This document shows positions 8,956 through 17,691 of a stretch of 52,850 bases of DNA, in pieces (position 1 is the stretch's first letter; every line of letters starts with the position of its first letter). The notes beneath the pieces are model-generated. The model ran no database searches and was not told the origin of the DNA. It worked only from the letters and a program-made list of their open reading frames with translations. Source of the DNA: Bacteroidota bacterium (lineage in GTDB: Bacteria > Bacteroidota > Bacteroidia > Bacteroidales > DTGW01). The DNA lies in NCBI GenBank assembly GCA_029572965.1, contig JAKPQD010000223.1, positions 1-52,850 of the forward strand, written 5' to 3'. The position numbers and the translations under genes are program-made.

Positions 8956-9285
8956 ATCTTTCGTTTTTTAATGTTTAAATAAATGATATCTGGTAACTGA
9001 AAAGGTTGCGTTATCTTTTAATGAATAATTTAACCAATTTACTGCAAGCCTTGAATTTTTTTACTTTTGCTTCAAGTCAAAAGTTAGCACTGCCTGTAAA
9101 TACAAAATACATGAGCTTTTTTCTTATATCTGACGTTAAATTTAGTGGTTTAGTCCTTTTGGTTGTATTACTTTATAAATGTTTTTATCTTCAAAATGTT
9201 TTAAGGGAAATGTTAAAAAAACTTGTCTTAAAGTAAAGTTTGCTCTTAAGAAATATATTTACCTTTAATTGTTAAAAGGCACTTC
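8956..9285. other. Intergenic region without a convincing gene
   Basis: AT-rich stretch between divergent genes. An open frame of 76 codons at 9006-9236 has no recognisable features and a composition like the surrounding non-coding DNA, so it is not called. A TACTTTTGC string near 9059 could be a -7 box for a long leader of the barrel gene. Confidence 0.5.
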
Positions 9286-10149
9286 ATGAAATATACAATA
9301 GGCCTGGTTCTCATTTGTTTAGCCAGTATTGTCCAACTATATGCCGATACTATTCCTCAGAGGGGTATTGGCTTTGCGGCAGGGTATCTGCGTTATAGTT
9401 CTATTGATTGCATTGTTAATCCATACATTTATTCTGGGCAAAATATGTCTTATTCTTTTTCAACGTTTTATAGAAATCAAAAGCATTTTAGACAATTTGA
9501 TTTTACATTTTCATTTTTGAATAAAGAAATAGCTCATGTTAATATTCCAGACAGTTATTCAATTGTAGGCTATGATAATAATAATACCTATAGTGTTGCC
9601 AGCAATGAATGGCTTAAAAAGGTACCTGTCCGTTTTTTTGTTTTACAATACAGCTATAGTCGAAGGATGGGCTTCTTCAATTCTTTTCAAATGGGTGATT
9701 TTTATTGGTCTTTGAGTAATATCAACCAGACAATTTTTAAAAATGACTTGTCTTATATGGAGCTAATTGCTTTTGGGCTTTATCCAGGCCTGAAATACAG
9801 GCATAAGCTTTTCGAAAAATATTATGTTTCGTGCGATGTAAATATCCTTTTGGCAAGTATCACTATACGCAGGCCTTATGCCGGTGTTGATGCTCAGCTT
9901 TCTGATGTGCAAAATGTTCAAACATTCTGGAGTTCGGTGAAGGCAAACAATTATTTCAATTTGCCCAATAATCACCTTGACCTCAGGGCGCAGATATGTC
10001 TTGAAAGAGCTATTGGCAGAAGGTTTAGCATGTTTTGTAAATATCTGTTTGAGTATTCTGAGGTTAAGCGGCCTCGTGTCTTGCAAAATTCTTATGGCGC
10101 TTTTAATTTGGGTATTTATTACAATTTTTACAGAAAAATCAATGAATAA
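9286..10149 (+). CDS. Putative outer-membrane barrel protein, unknown function
   Basis: A 287-residue protein with a signal peptide cleaved near YADTIPQRG. It then has many alternating Tyr/Phe strands such as FSTFYRNQKHFRQFDFTFSF and ends in GAFNLGIYYNFYRK, as expected for an outer-membrane barrel. I do not recognise the family. The stop codon overlaps the next gene by 8 bp (ATGAATAA), so the S41 protease lipoprotein downstream is translationally coupled and the pair probably works together at the cell envelope. Confidence 0.7.
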   Translation: MKYTIGLVLICLASIVQLYADTIPQRGIGFAAGYLRYSSIDCIVNPYIYSGQNMSYSFSTFYRNQKHFRQFDFTFSFLNKEIAHVNIPDSYSIVGYDNNNTYSVASNEWLKKVPVRFFVLQYSYSRRMGFFNSFQMGDFYWSLSNINQTIFKNDLSYMELIAFGLYPGLKYRHKLFEKYYVSCDVNILLASITIRRPYAGVDAQLSDVQNVQTFWSSVKANNYFNLPNNHLDLRAQICLERAIGRRFSMFCKYLFEYSEVKRPRVLQNSYGAFNLGIYYNFYRKINE

Positions 10150-11233
10150 AGGTTTTTTAGCAATATTGATATTGTTTGTTTTTACTTCGTGTAACGAAAG
10201 TTTATTGAATGAGGATGTTGAAAATACGCCTTTGGGAAATTTTGATGCTTTGTGGGATGCTTATGATAAGACTTACGGAGCCTTTGAGGCTAAAAATATC
10301 AACTGGGACTCGCTTAAAATTGTTTATCGAAGCAAACTTAGCCAAAATTCTACAAATACAGAATTGTACAATGTGTTATCCGGCTTAATCCAATGCCTTA
10401 ACGATGGCCATGTTCAGCTTACCGCTTCTGGTTATAAAAGGTTTTATTCATCCGGGGCTTATACCATTTTCCTTGATGTTAAGTATTACGAAAATGGCAA
10501 CATGATTAGCGTTTTTTATAAGTTAGATTTTAGTAAGTATATAAACACCTTGCTGGCTGACGATAATTTTGTATATGGTTATATGATGGCCAAAATCAAG
10601 TCCAAAAAAGTGGGGTACCTTTTGGTGCCTACTTTTTCATACAACAAATATCGTCAAGATATTGTAGATAAGGCTTTTGATGAGTTTAAAAGCAATGCTT
10701 GTGCTATAATTATTGATCTTAGGTTCAATGGTGGTGGGGCTACCGAAACGTTCCTTAAGCTTTTAAATATGTTTGCTGACCAAAAGCGCTTATACCTTAA
10801 GTCTAAACTGCGAAATGGCCCTAAACATTCTGATTTTACTCAATTATATGATCATTACCTGGAACCAAAGTATGGAACATTTGATCCTAAGCCTGTTATC
10901 GTACTTGTCAATCGTTTTTCTGCAAGCTCTTCAGAACATTTTATGCTGGGAATGCAGACTCTTCCTTATGTCACTGTGGTAGGAGATACTACTTATGGCG
11001 CTCTTTCTACTGTGCTTGAAAATGTCTTGCCCAATGGCTGGCAATTTCGGACTTGCCCGCAAGTGCTGTGCGATACCTCAGGCAATTACTTGCGTGACTC
11101 AAAGGGTCGCTATCCTGACGGAGTAGGGCTTTGCCCCGATGTATATCAGCCCAATTATTATTCGGATATCCTCAATGGGCATGATTATATGCTGGAAAGG
11201 GCCATGCAGATTATATCAGAGCAGGTAAAATAA
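10142..11233 (+). CDS. S41-family peptidase lipoprotein
   Basis: Start ATG at 10142 overlaps the end of the barrel gene. The 363-residue product has a lipobox (FTSC, Cys17), an N-terminal helical domain with LNDGHVQL (typical of S41/tail-specific proteases), IIDLRFNGGG, and the nucleophile region NRFSASSSEHF (about 256-266). The later segment reads GDTTYGALSTV, where CtpA-like members carry GKGxxQ with the catalytic lysine. That lysine is absent, so this belongs to the tricorn/IRBP-like S41 branch or has a changed dyad. No PDZ domain is obvious. Expected role: periplasmic proteolysis; substrate unknown. Confidence 0.82.
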   Translation: MNKGFLAILILFVFTSCNESLLNEDVENTPLGNFDALWDAYDKTYGAFEAKNINWDSLKIVYRSKLSQNSTNTELYNVLSGLIQCLNDGHVQLTASGYKRFYSSGAYTIFLDVKYYENGNMISVFYKLDFSKYINTLLADDNFVYGYMMAKIKSKKVGYLLVPTFSYNKYRQDIVDKAFDEFKSNACAIIIDLRFNGGGATETFLKLLNMFADQKRLYLKSKLRNGPKHSDFTQLYDHYLEPKYGTFDPKPVIVLVNRFSASSSEHFMLGMQTLPYVTVVGDTTYGALSTVLENVLPNGWQFRTCPQVLCDTSGNYLRDSKGRYPDGVGLCPDVYQPNYYSDILNGHDYMLERAMQIISEQVK

Positions 11234-11234
11234 A

Positions 11235-11268
11235 AAATGCAAAACTTTTCAAAAAGCTTTGCATTTCA
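11235..11268. terminator. Terminator between convergent genes
   Basis: AAATGCAAAACTT, a short loop, then AAGCTTTGCATTT forms an AT-rich stem between the S41 gene and the convergent terB-like gene. A-tracts and T-tracts flank both sides, so it can work in both directions. Confidence 0.6.
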
Positions 11269-11277
11269 TCTTAAATT

Positions 11278-11712
11278 CTAGTTTTCAGCAACTGTAAGCA
11301 GGTTTTCTACAGCTTTCTCGTTTTCTACGCCTTGTTTTACAAGTTCGATGACTTTATTTACCATGATATCAATTATCTTGTGCGAGAAACCTAATTTTTG
11401 GGCTACATTCTTGCAATATAAAACTTCTCCTTCGTCAATGTCGCCATTGACCATCATTACAAGTACCATATCGTACAAAAGGGCGATACGCTCTTCGTTT
11501 GTTTCTGGTGCCGTAAACTTAACGCTGCCGGGACGCTCAATAACACGTTTCAATTCATCATAACTCACGCCCATGCGCTTTCCTATCTGGAGGAGAAGGT
11601 CAATTTCAGCTTGTTCAAGCACTCCGTCTGCACATGCCACAGCCAACAGGTTGAACATGTGGCTCAACCTTTTCTTTTTTTCTCTACTGTCAAAAATGTC
11701 AAATAATCCCAT
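11278..11712 (-). CDS. TerB-family protein
   Basis: A 144-residue mostly helical protein. The segment LLAVACADGVLEQAEIDLLLQIG and a second MVNGDIDEGEVLY repeat give the paired acidic D-G-x-hydrophobic-x-x-x-E motifs of the TerB fold (tellurite-resistance family, metal-binding helical bundle). Stand-alone TerB proteins are common and are mostly not involved in tellurite resistance; no other ter genes are near. It is followed by the PHP phosphatase gene in the opposite position (upstream on the minus strand, gap 29 bp), so the two may be co-transcribed. Function not assignable. Confidence 0.75.
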   Translation of the reverse strand: MGLFDIFDSREKKKRLSHMFNLLAVACADGVLEQAEIDLLLQIGKRMGVSYDELKRVIERPGSVKFTAPETNEERIALLYDMVLVMMVNGDIDEGEVLYCKNVAQKLGFSHKIIDIMVNKVIELVKQGVENEKAVENLLTVAEN

Positions 11713-11741
11713 AATTATAAATTGTTTAAGAATCTTAATTT

Positions 11742-12587
11742 CTAAAGTATTTTATTGCCAACCCATTTGCCATTACGTAGTTGCATATACTCAGTATATC
11801 CGGCATCTTTTAGAAGGTTAAAAGCCAAGTCAAACCCTTTTACTATCTCTTCAGCTTTATGACAATCGGAATTGATAGTAACCGGAATATCCATACGTTG
11901 CATAGCGTGCAAAAGCTCCGAAGATGGATAAGATAATTCAGCAGAAAATTTGTACATGCCACGGGTGTTGAGTTCTACAATACAACCTTTTTCTTTGGCT
12001 GCAACTAAGACTTGTTTCCAGGCTTTTTTGTATTCTTCCGAGCTTTCATTGAAAAAGCGGTTGTTGGTGTTGAACATCCTGATTTTATCGATGTGTCCGA
12101 TGATGGCAGGCTGCATTTGCTCTATCATCTTAATCACCGCTTCATAATACTTCTGATAAAGCAATACCGGGTCGTTGTTAAACAGTTCAACAATGCCTTG
12201 TTCGTATTTTTCTAATACGTTGTCGATGTTAAAAGCCTCGCCATCAGCAAAGAATCCCATGTAATGCACTGAACCTATAGTGTAATCAAGCTTTTCGACT
12301 TGCGATAGTGCTAATATTTGCTTATTGTATGGCTCAAAGTAATCCAACTCCAATCCACAATATATCTCCAGTTGAGATGCGTATTTGACTTTTAGCTCTT
12401 TAGCTTTATTAATGTAATTGGTAATGTCAGAAGCTTTCATGTTCCAGTCTGAGTAGAATGGAACAGGGCTATGCTCTGAAAAGCCCATAGAAATAAGGTT
12501 GCAGTTGATAGCTTCGCTAACAATGTCTTCCATCAGACAGTGCCCGTCTGAAAGACTGGTATGGCTATGGTAGTTTGATAGCTGCAT
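11742..12587 (-). CDS. hisK: PHP-domain histidinol-phosphatase
   Basis: A 281-residue PHP-family phosphatase. The first metal motif is NYHSHTSLSDGH. Further metal ligands are in GFSEHSP, GLELDYF, GSVHYM, IGHIDKIRMF and NSDCHKAEE, matching HisK/HisJ enzymes that dephosphorylate L-histidinol phosphate in histidine synthesis. The length is that of the family. No other his genes are in the window, which is common for this stand-alone type. A related role on another phosphomonoester cannot be excluded. Confidence 0.85.
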   Translation of the reverse strand: MQLSNYHSHTSLSDGHCLMEDIVSEAINCNLISMGFSEHSPVPFYSDWNMKASDITNYINKAKELKVKYASQLEIYCGLELDYFEPYNKQILALSQVEKLDYTIGSVHYMGFFADGEAFNIDNVLEKYEQGIVELFNNDPVLLYQKYYEAVIKMIEQMQPAIIGHIDKIRMFNTNNRFFNESSEEYKKAWKQVLVAAKEKGCIVELNTRGMYKFSAELSYPSSELLHAMQRMDIPVTINSDCHKAEEIVKGFDLAFNLLKDAGYTEYMQLRNGKWVGNKIL

Positions 12588-12601
12588 TGTTGGGTATTTT
12601 A

Positions 12602-12712
12602 AACCTTCCCGGTTTCAGGGCCCTGGAAGGTATTTTATAAGATTTTCTTGTATTTTAATTTTTACCCTTCCTGCCTCCCCTTGTAAAGAGAAGGGTTCGC
12701 TTTTTTTAACTT
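12602..12712. repeat. Two inverted repeats between mutB and hisK
   Basis: ACCTTCC...GGAAGGT (about 12606-12632) and ACCCTTC...GAAGGGT (about 12663-12695), the latter followed by TCGCTTTTTTT on the plus strand. They can fold in mRNA after mutB. The T-run is on the plus strand, where no gene precedes it, so a simple terminator role for mutB is not certain. The second repeat has the look of an interspersed Bacteroidota repeat. Confidence 0.4.
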
Positions 12713-12770
12713 AAGCGACAGGTTTAGGGTTTCAAATAAAACTCTGCGTTTTTGTCCTTCAGTGTTAGAA

Positions 12771-14906
12771 TTATTCGTGGTGAGTCTCCAGCAATATCTC
12801 CATAATCTTACGGCCAGCCTTTGATACAGATGTTCCCGGGCCAAAGATGGCTACAACACCTGATTTATAAAGGTAGTCGTAATCTTGTGCAGGAATAACA
12901 CCACCTGCAATAACAAGGATGTCTTCACGGCCAAGTTTCTTAAGCTCCTCAATAACCTGTGGAACTAAAGTCTTATGTCCCGCGGCCAATGAAGAAACGC
13001 CCATCACGTGAACGTCGTTTTCGACAGCTTGTTTAGCAGCTTCTGCTGGTGTTTGAAACAACGGGCCCATGTCCACGTCGAAACCTAAGTCGGCATAACC
13101 CGTTGCAACAACTTTTGCACCACGGTCGTGTCCGTCTTGGCCCATTTTGGCAATCATAATACGAGGTTGACGGCCAACCATTTGTGCAAACTTGTCGCAC
13201 ATTTCGCGGGCAGCTTTGAAGTCCTCGTCATCCTGGCTTTCGGCGCTATACACGCCAGATATTGTTCTAATCACGGCTTTGTACCTCCCTGATATTTTTT
13301 CTATAGCATCTGAAATTTCACCTAAGGTAGCGCGTTTTTGTGCAGCATCCACTGAAAGCGCCAATAAATTGCCTTTGCCGGTTCTGGCAGCTTCGGTAAT
13401 GGCTTCAAGAGCGGCTTTCACTTCTGCATTGTTGCGGTTTTGTTTAACTTGTTGCAGTCGTTTTATCTGGGCTTCGCGAACTGCAGCGTTGTCAACATCT
13501 AAGATGTCTATTGGGTCTTCTTTTTCCAAACGATATTTATTAACGCCAACAATGGTTTCTTTGCCACTGTCGATACGGCCTTGTTTACGAGCTGCTGCTT
13601 CTTCGATACGCATTTTGGGGATGCCCGACTCTACGGCTTTTGACATACCGCCCAAAGACTCAACTTCTTCGATAAGCTTCCATGCTTTATGCGCCAGTTC
13701 GTGGGTTAAGCTTTCAATATAATATGAACCTGCCCATGGATCAACTACTTTGCAGATACCGGTTTCTTCTTGCAAGTATATTTGTGTGTTACGTGCAATA
13801 CGTGCTGAGAAATCGGTTGGTAATGCAATAGCTTCATCTAACGCATTGGTATGAAGCGACTGTGTATGCCCCAATGCAGCAGCCATAGCTTCAATACATG
13901 TACGGGCAACGTTGTTGAATGGGTCTTGCTCGGTCAAACTCCAGCCTGAAGTCTGTGAGTGTGTACGCAATGCCAGTGATTTTGGGTTTTGCGGGTCGAA
14001 TTGCTTAACAATCTTGGCCCACAAAAGACGTGCAGCACGCATTTTGGCTATTTCCATAAAATGGTTCATCCCAATAGCCCAGAAGAATGAAAGGCGAGGG
14101 GCGAAGTCGTCAATCTTCAACCCTGCTTTAATCCCTGTACGCAGGTATTCCAAGCCGTCTGCCAAAGTATATGCCATCTCAATATCAGCAGTAGCGCCTG
14201 CTTCCTGCATGTGATATCCTGAGATACTGATGCTGTTGAATTTTGGCATGTTCTTGGATGTGAACTCAAAGATATCACCAATGATACGCATACTCATATC
14301 TGGTGGATAGATGTATGTGTTACGAACCATGAACTCTTTGAGAATATCGTTCTGGATAGTGCCTGCCAATTCTTCGAGTTTAGCGCCTTGTTCTAAGGCT
14401 GCCACAATGTAGAAAGCCATTACAGGTAGCACGGCTCCGTTCATGGTCATAGATACTGACATCTTGTTCAATGGGATGCCATTGAAAAGAATTTTCATAT
14501 CTTCTACAGAACAGATGGATACACCTGCTTTTCCAACATCGCCAACAACACGTTCGTGGTCGGCATCATAGCCGCGGTGTGTGGCAAGGTCAAAAGCAAC
14601 GGACAATCCCTTTTGTCCTGAGGCCAGGTTTCTTTTGTAAAAAGCATTTGACTCTTCAGCAGTAGAGAAACCTGCATATTGACGGATAGTCCAGGGTTTC
14701 ATTACGTACATTGTGCTATATGGGCCGCGTAAGAATGGAGGGAGACCTGCTGCATAGTTCAGGTGCTCCATTTTTTCAAGGTCATCAGCGGTATATACCG
14801 GTTTTACTTTTATTTGTTCGGCAGTAAGCCAGTTGGCTTCAGTTTCAGGCTTCTTACCTGATGCTGGCATCTCGTTAATGTTTATTTTACTAAAATCTGG
14901 TTTCAT
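12771..14906 (-). CDS. mutB: Methylmalonyl-CoA mutase, large (catalytic) subunit
   Basis: A 711-residue protein with the substrate-binding TIM barrel (about 40-560; [55 protein letters not shown]) and a C-terminal cobalamin-binding Rossmann domain (about 575-711) with [21 protein letters not shown]. The histidine of DGHDRG is the lower axial ligand of adenosylcobalamin. It interconverts succinyl-CoA and (R)-methylmalonyl-CoA, the route to propionate or from propionyl-CoA. It pairs with the MutA homologue at 15366. The two genes are separated by a GxxExxY gene, whereas mutA and mutB are normally adjacent. Its need for adenosylcobalamin links it to the btu/cobO cargo at 34-44 kb. Confidence 0.97.
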   Translation of the reverse strand: MKPDFSKININEMPASGKKPETEANWLTAEQIKVKPVYTADDLEKMEHLNYAAGLPPFLRGPYSTMYVMKPWTIRQYAGFSTAEESNAFYKRNLASGQKGLSVAFDLATHRGYDADHERVVGDVGKAGVSICSVEDMKILFNGIPLNKMSVSMTMNGAVLPVMAFYIVAALEQGAKLEELAGTIQNDILKEFMVRNTYIYPPDMSMRIIGDIFEFTSKNMPKFNSISISGYHMQEAGATADIEMAYTLADGLEYLRTGIKAGLKIDDFAPRLSFFWAIGMNHFMEIAKMRAARLLWAKIVKQFDPQNPKSLALRTHSQTSGWSLTEQDPFNNVARTCIEAMAAALGHTQSLHTNALDEAIALPTDFSARIARNTQIYLQEETGICKVVDPWAGSYYIESLTHELAHKAWKLIEEVESLGGMSKAVESGIPKMRIEEAAARKQGRIDSGKETIVGVNKYRLEKEDPIDILDVDNAAVREAQIKRLQQVKQNRNNAEVKAALEAITEAARTGKGNLLALSVDAAQKRATLGEISDAIEKISGRYKAVIRTISGVYSAESQDDEDFKAAREMCDKFAQMVGRQPRIMIAKMGQDGHDRGAKVVATGYADLGFDVDMGPLFQTPAEAAKQAVENDVHVMGVSSLAAGHKTLVPQVIEELKKLGREDILVIAGGVIPAQDYDYLYKSGVVAIFGPGTSVSKAGRKIMEILLETHHE

Positions 14907-14921
14907 AATTTTTACAATTTT

Positions 14922-15365
14922 TTAAACACAGAGGCACAGAAACACGGAGTTTCACAGATATCCGTTTATTCTCCTTCGGATGCCATCTTTTAATGCAGGA
15001 ACGTTGAAATTGATCAAAAGTCCAAGTTTTTTATCTGCTAATCGTAGATAGGTAAGTAATTGAACCTCATGAACTGGTAGAATCTCTTCAACTGATTTTA
15101 GCTCAATAACTAATTCATTTTCAACCAAAATGTCAATAATAAATTCTTTGTTCAATTCTTTTCCTTTATAAGAAACAGGTAATTTGACTTGGTTTATAGC
15201 TTTAATATTTCTATTTTTTAGTTCTTCCATAAGGCAAATTTCATAAACAGACTCTAACAGCCCAGGCCCAAGTTCTTTATGAACTTCGATAGCTGAAGCT
15301 ATTACAGATTGAGTAAGTTTATTGAAATCTTCCTGTGTCATCTCTGTGACTTTGTGTCTCAGTGT
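14922..15365 (-). mobile_element. GxxExxY cassette bounded by imperfect inverted repeats
   Basis: The GxxExxY gene is framed by AAACACAGAGGCACAGAAACACGGAG (left arm, about 14926-14951) and, inverted, CTCTGTGACTTTGTGTCTCAGTGTTT (right arm, about 15342-15367). About 19 of 26 positions agree. On the minus strand one arm ends directly before the ATG and the other begins in the stop codon, so the repeats define the gene as a unit. It sits between mutA and mutB in the same direction. A similar pair of repeats without a gene is at 20949-21101. No transposase is present; mobility is inferred. Confidence 0.5.
14952..15341 (-). CDS. GxxExxY protein
   Basis: A 129-residue protein with the family signature GPGLLESVYEICLMEEL (GxxExxY), KLPVSYKGKEL, and IIDILVENELVIELKSVEEI, where D and ExK resemble a PD-(D/E)xK nuclease core. 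The C-terminal LGLLINFNVPALKDGIRRR is also typical. The family is widespread in Bacteroidota and some other phyla; its biological role is unknown, and nuclease activity is a prediction from fold. It is inserted in the mutA-mutB operon in the same orientation, with its start and stop codons touching inverted repeats. Confidence 0.9.
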   Translation of the reverse strand: MTQEDFNKLTQSVIASAIEVHKELGPGLLESVYEICLMEELKNRNIKAINQVKLPVSYKGKELNKEFIIDILVENELVIELKSVEEILPVHEVQLLTYLRLADKKLGLLINFNVPALKDGIRRRINGYL

Positions 15366-17225
15366 TTAAATATTTAGCATTTTTTGATATTCTTTTAGTG
15401 TGTCCAATACATTTGACTTTACACTGATGAAGTTTTTAGCTCCTTTGGCTTTAAGCTCATCCATACAGGCTGGAGCTCCGGCAATAACAAGTATTGCTTT
15501 GCTTCCCACTGCTTCTATAGCTTCTGCACCAAAGGTTGCATATTCGTCATCGCTGCTGCACAGCACAATGATGTCTGCTTTTGCTTTCTGAGCAGCTTCA
15601 ACACCTTCAGCAACAGTTTTGAACCCATTGTTGTCAATCACTTCAAAGCCGCCAACTGCAAAGAAGTTGCATGAGAATTGCGAACGGGCAAGGCGCATGG
15701 CCAGGTTGCCAATAGTGAGCATAAATACTTTAGGGCGTTTTCCGCTACGTTCGGTTGTTAACCTGAGATTTTCAATCTCATTAGCTTCTCTGAAACGAAT
15801 TAATGGCTTAACAACAGGTGAGCTTGAAAGTATTTGCTTTTCATCATAGATTTCAGCGTCAATGTTGGCAAGTTGTTGCTCAGTGAAGTTAGGATATTGG
15901 TTAGTCCCCAAAAGGGTTTCGCGACGGCTCGAAATGTTTGCCAGCCGTTTTTGGGCTACAGCTTCAATAGCACTTTGTATAGTACCTTTTTTAACAGCTT
16001 CGAGGAAGCCGCCTTCGCTTTCGATTTGTTGGAAAAGTTTCCAGGCTTCGGTAGCAAGTGAAGAGGTGATGCTTTCTACATAATATGAGCCGGCTGCAGG
16101 ATCAGCCACATTGCCCAGATATGCTTCTTCTTTCAGGATGATTTGAACGTTACGGGCAATACGGTTCGAGAAACTATCAGCTTTTTTGTATATTTCATCA
16201 AAACTGCGGACTGAAACGGAGTCAGCCCCGCCAATAACAGCGCTCATGCATTCGGTTGTTGCACGGAGCATGTTTACATAAGGGTCAAACGCTGTCATGT
16301 TGCGTTGTAATGTTTTGCAGTGGATGTATGCTTTTGCTTTGTCTATATTGCCTGTCCAGGCTTCAGCAACTTTAGCCCACAATAAACGGAATGCCCTTAT
16401 TTTAGCTATTTCAAAGAAATAGTTACTGCTGGTTGCCATATTAAACCTGATAGATGCAATGACATCTTCAGCAGAAAATTTTGAAATTGCTGTGATTTTC
16501 GATATGTATTCATTGGCAATAGCAAGGCTATAAGCCATTTCCTGAACAATGGTAGCCCCGGATTCCTGCAAAAGGGCTCCATTGACGGTGATTACTTTGT
16601 ATTTAGGAAGCTGCGTTTTAGCTTTCTCAATGAGGTTGGCCGCTACAGCCATGTCTTCTTTTTCGCTTTTTACCCAAGCGCCTTTGGTCAGTAGCATTCC
16701 AACAGGGTCGTACTGCAATGCCCCATGCATCAGGTTAATGTCGTACCCGTTTTTGGCTGCATCATCAACAATGAGTTGATATAAGGTTTCAATTTGTGAA
16801 CAAGCTTTTACGGAAAAGCAAATGCAGCCAATTTTAATGTCTTTGGTAAGGGTTTGCCACTTTTCAGAGGTGATTTCTTCTTTACAGAAAATAAAATTGA
16901 TGGCTGTTGCGCCTCTTTCAACTGCTTCTAACGCAAGTGAATTGGCGGTTTTTACATCATAAACTTTTATGTCCTGACAGATTTCCCAGAGGTTGTGGTT
17001 GGGTTTATTGCCCCGGATATAAGGGAATGTTCCCGGAATAGCGTTTTTCTGGGCTAAACCCGAAGTATCTGCAGCAGTGTAGTAAGGTTTTACATTAATG
17101 CCTTCTATTGTTTTCCAGATAAGTTTTTTATCGTAGTCGGCACCCTTGAGGTCAGCTATTATGACCTTTTCCCACTCTTCAACGGAAATTGGCGGGAATT
17201 CTTTAAAAAGTTGTGATTCTTCCAT
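15366..17225 (-). CDS. mutA: Methylmalonyl-CoA mutase, small subunit
   Basis: A 619-residue homologue of the mutase barrel and B12 domain. It lacks the DxHxxG cobalamin motif: the corresponding region reads MLTIGNLAMRLARSQF. It keeps the small-subunit features VNGALLQESGATIVQEMAYSLA, RAFRLLWAKVAEAW and DPAAGSYYVESI. The subunit is non-catalytic and stabilises MutB in the heterodimer. The next gene downstream is GxxExxY, then mutB, all on the minus strand. An upstream 200-bp AT-rich region holds the presumed promoter, divergent from the small gene at 17423. Confidence 0.95.
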   Translation of the reverse strand: MEESQLFKEFPPISVEEWEKVIIADLKGADYDKKLIWKTIEGINVKPYYTAADTSGLAQKNAIPGTFPYIRGNKPNHNLWEICQDIKVYDVKTANSLALEAVERGATAINFIFCKEEITSEKWQTLTKDIKIGCICFSVKACSQIETLYQLIVDDAAKNGYDINLMHGALQYDPVGMLLTKGAWVKSEKEDMAVAANLIEKAKTQLPKYKVITVNGALLQESGATIVQEMAYSLAIANEYISKITAISKFSAEDVIASIRFNMATSSNYFFEIAKIRAFRLLWAKVAEAWTGNIDKAKAYIHCKTLQRNMTAFDPYVNMLRATTECMSAVIGGADSVSVRSFDEIYKKADSFSNRIARNVQIILKEEAYLGNVADPAAGSYYVESITSSLATEAWKLFQQIESEGGFLEAVKKGTIQSAIEAVAQKRLANISSRRETLLGTNQYPNFTEQQLANIDAEIYDEKQILSSSPVVKPLIRFREANEIENLRLTTERSGKRPKVFMLTIGNLAMRLARSQFSCNFFAVGGFEVIDNNGFKTVAEGVEAAQKAKADIIVLCSSDDEYATFGAEAIEAVGSKAILVIAGAPACMDELKAKGAKNFISVKSNVLDTLKEYQKMLNI

Positions 17226-17422
17226 GCCTGTGTTTTTGAAAAATAAAATGCAAAAGTAGTATTTTTATTCATTTTGAGATGTTTTATGCAGGAAAATGCT
17301 TGATAAATAAAGAGATATTATTTTTTTTATGGTTGAAGTAAAGCTATTTTATTTTTTAACATGGATTTTATTAATTTTATTCAACTTTAAAGAAGTAATA
17401 TTGTTTTAAATACAAAAAGGCT

Positions 17423-17623
17423 ATGAAAGTTAATTATAGTGCTGAAAAGCTAAAAAAGATGATAGAAAAGGCCATTGAAGACCATGAAATCACTCGTGAT
17501 GAGTATGATATGATTATTCATATCGCCACTGAAGATGGTCATATTGACGATCAGGAAAAAGCCCTGCTTGCTGAACTTAATAATATGATCGAGAATAAGA
17601 TGGTTAAGTTTGTGGCAAAATAA
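17423..17623 (+). CDS. Small TerB/EF-like protein, 66 aa
   Basis: A short acidic-basic protein, MKVNYSAEKLKKMIEKAIE..., with IHIATEDGHIDDQEKALLAEL. The D-G-x-I-x-x-x-E pattern is that of half a TerB repeat or an EF-hand-like helix-loop-helix. It has a good ATG, lysine-rich helices and its own strong terminator 3 bp after the stop, so it is a real monocistronic gene. I do not recognise a named family. The shared motif with the TerB protein at 11278 is a resemblance only. Confidence 0.7.
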   Translation: MKVNYSAEKLKKMIEKAIEDHEITRDEYDMIIHIATEDGHIDDQEKALLAELNNMIENKMVKFVAK

Positions 17624-17625
17624 AA

Positions 17626-17661
17626 AAACCTTCCAGGGGTATAAAATCCTGGGAGGTTTTT
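17626..17661. terminator. Bidirectional terminator
   Basis: AAACCTTCCAGGG, loop, TCCTGGGAGGTTTTT gives a long stem with A-tract and T-tract on either side. It separates the small TerB-like gene from the convergent FadL-type gene. Confidence 0.85.
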
Positions 17662-17691
17662 GAGCTTTTTTATTAAATATCGAATTATTTT

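Noticed and set aside
9006-9236. 76-codon plus-strand ORF
   Set aside because: Hydrophobic, low-complexity translation with no start context or conserved motif, in an AT-rich intergenic region.
11278-11712. Tellurite resistance locus
   Set aside because: TerB alone is present, without TerC, TerD or TerZ. The family name does not imply the phenotype.
13192-13722. 176-codon plus-strand ORF
   Set aside because: Complete overlap with mutB in an opposite frame, with a composition typical of a shadow frame.
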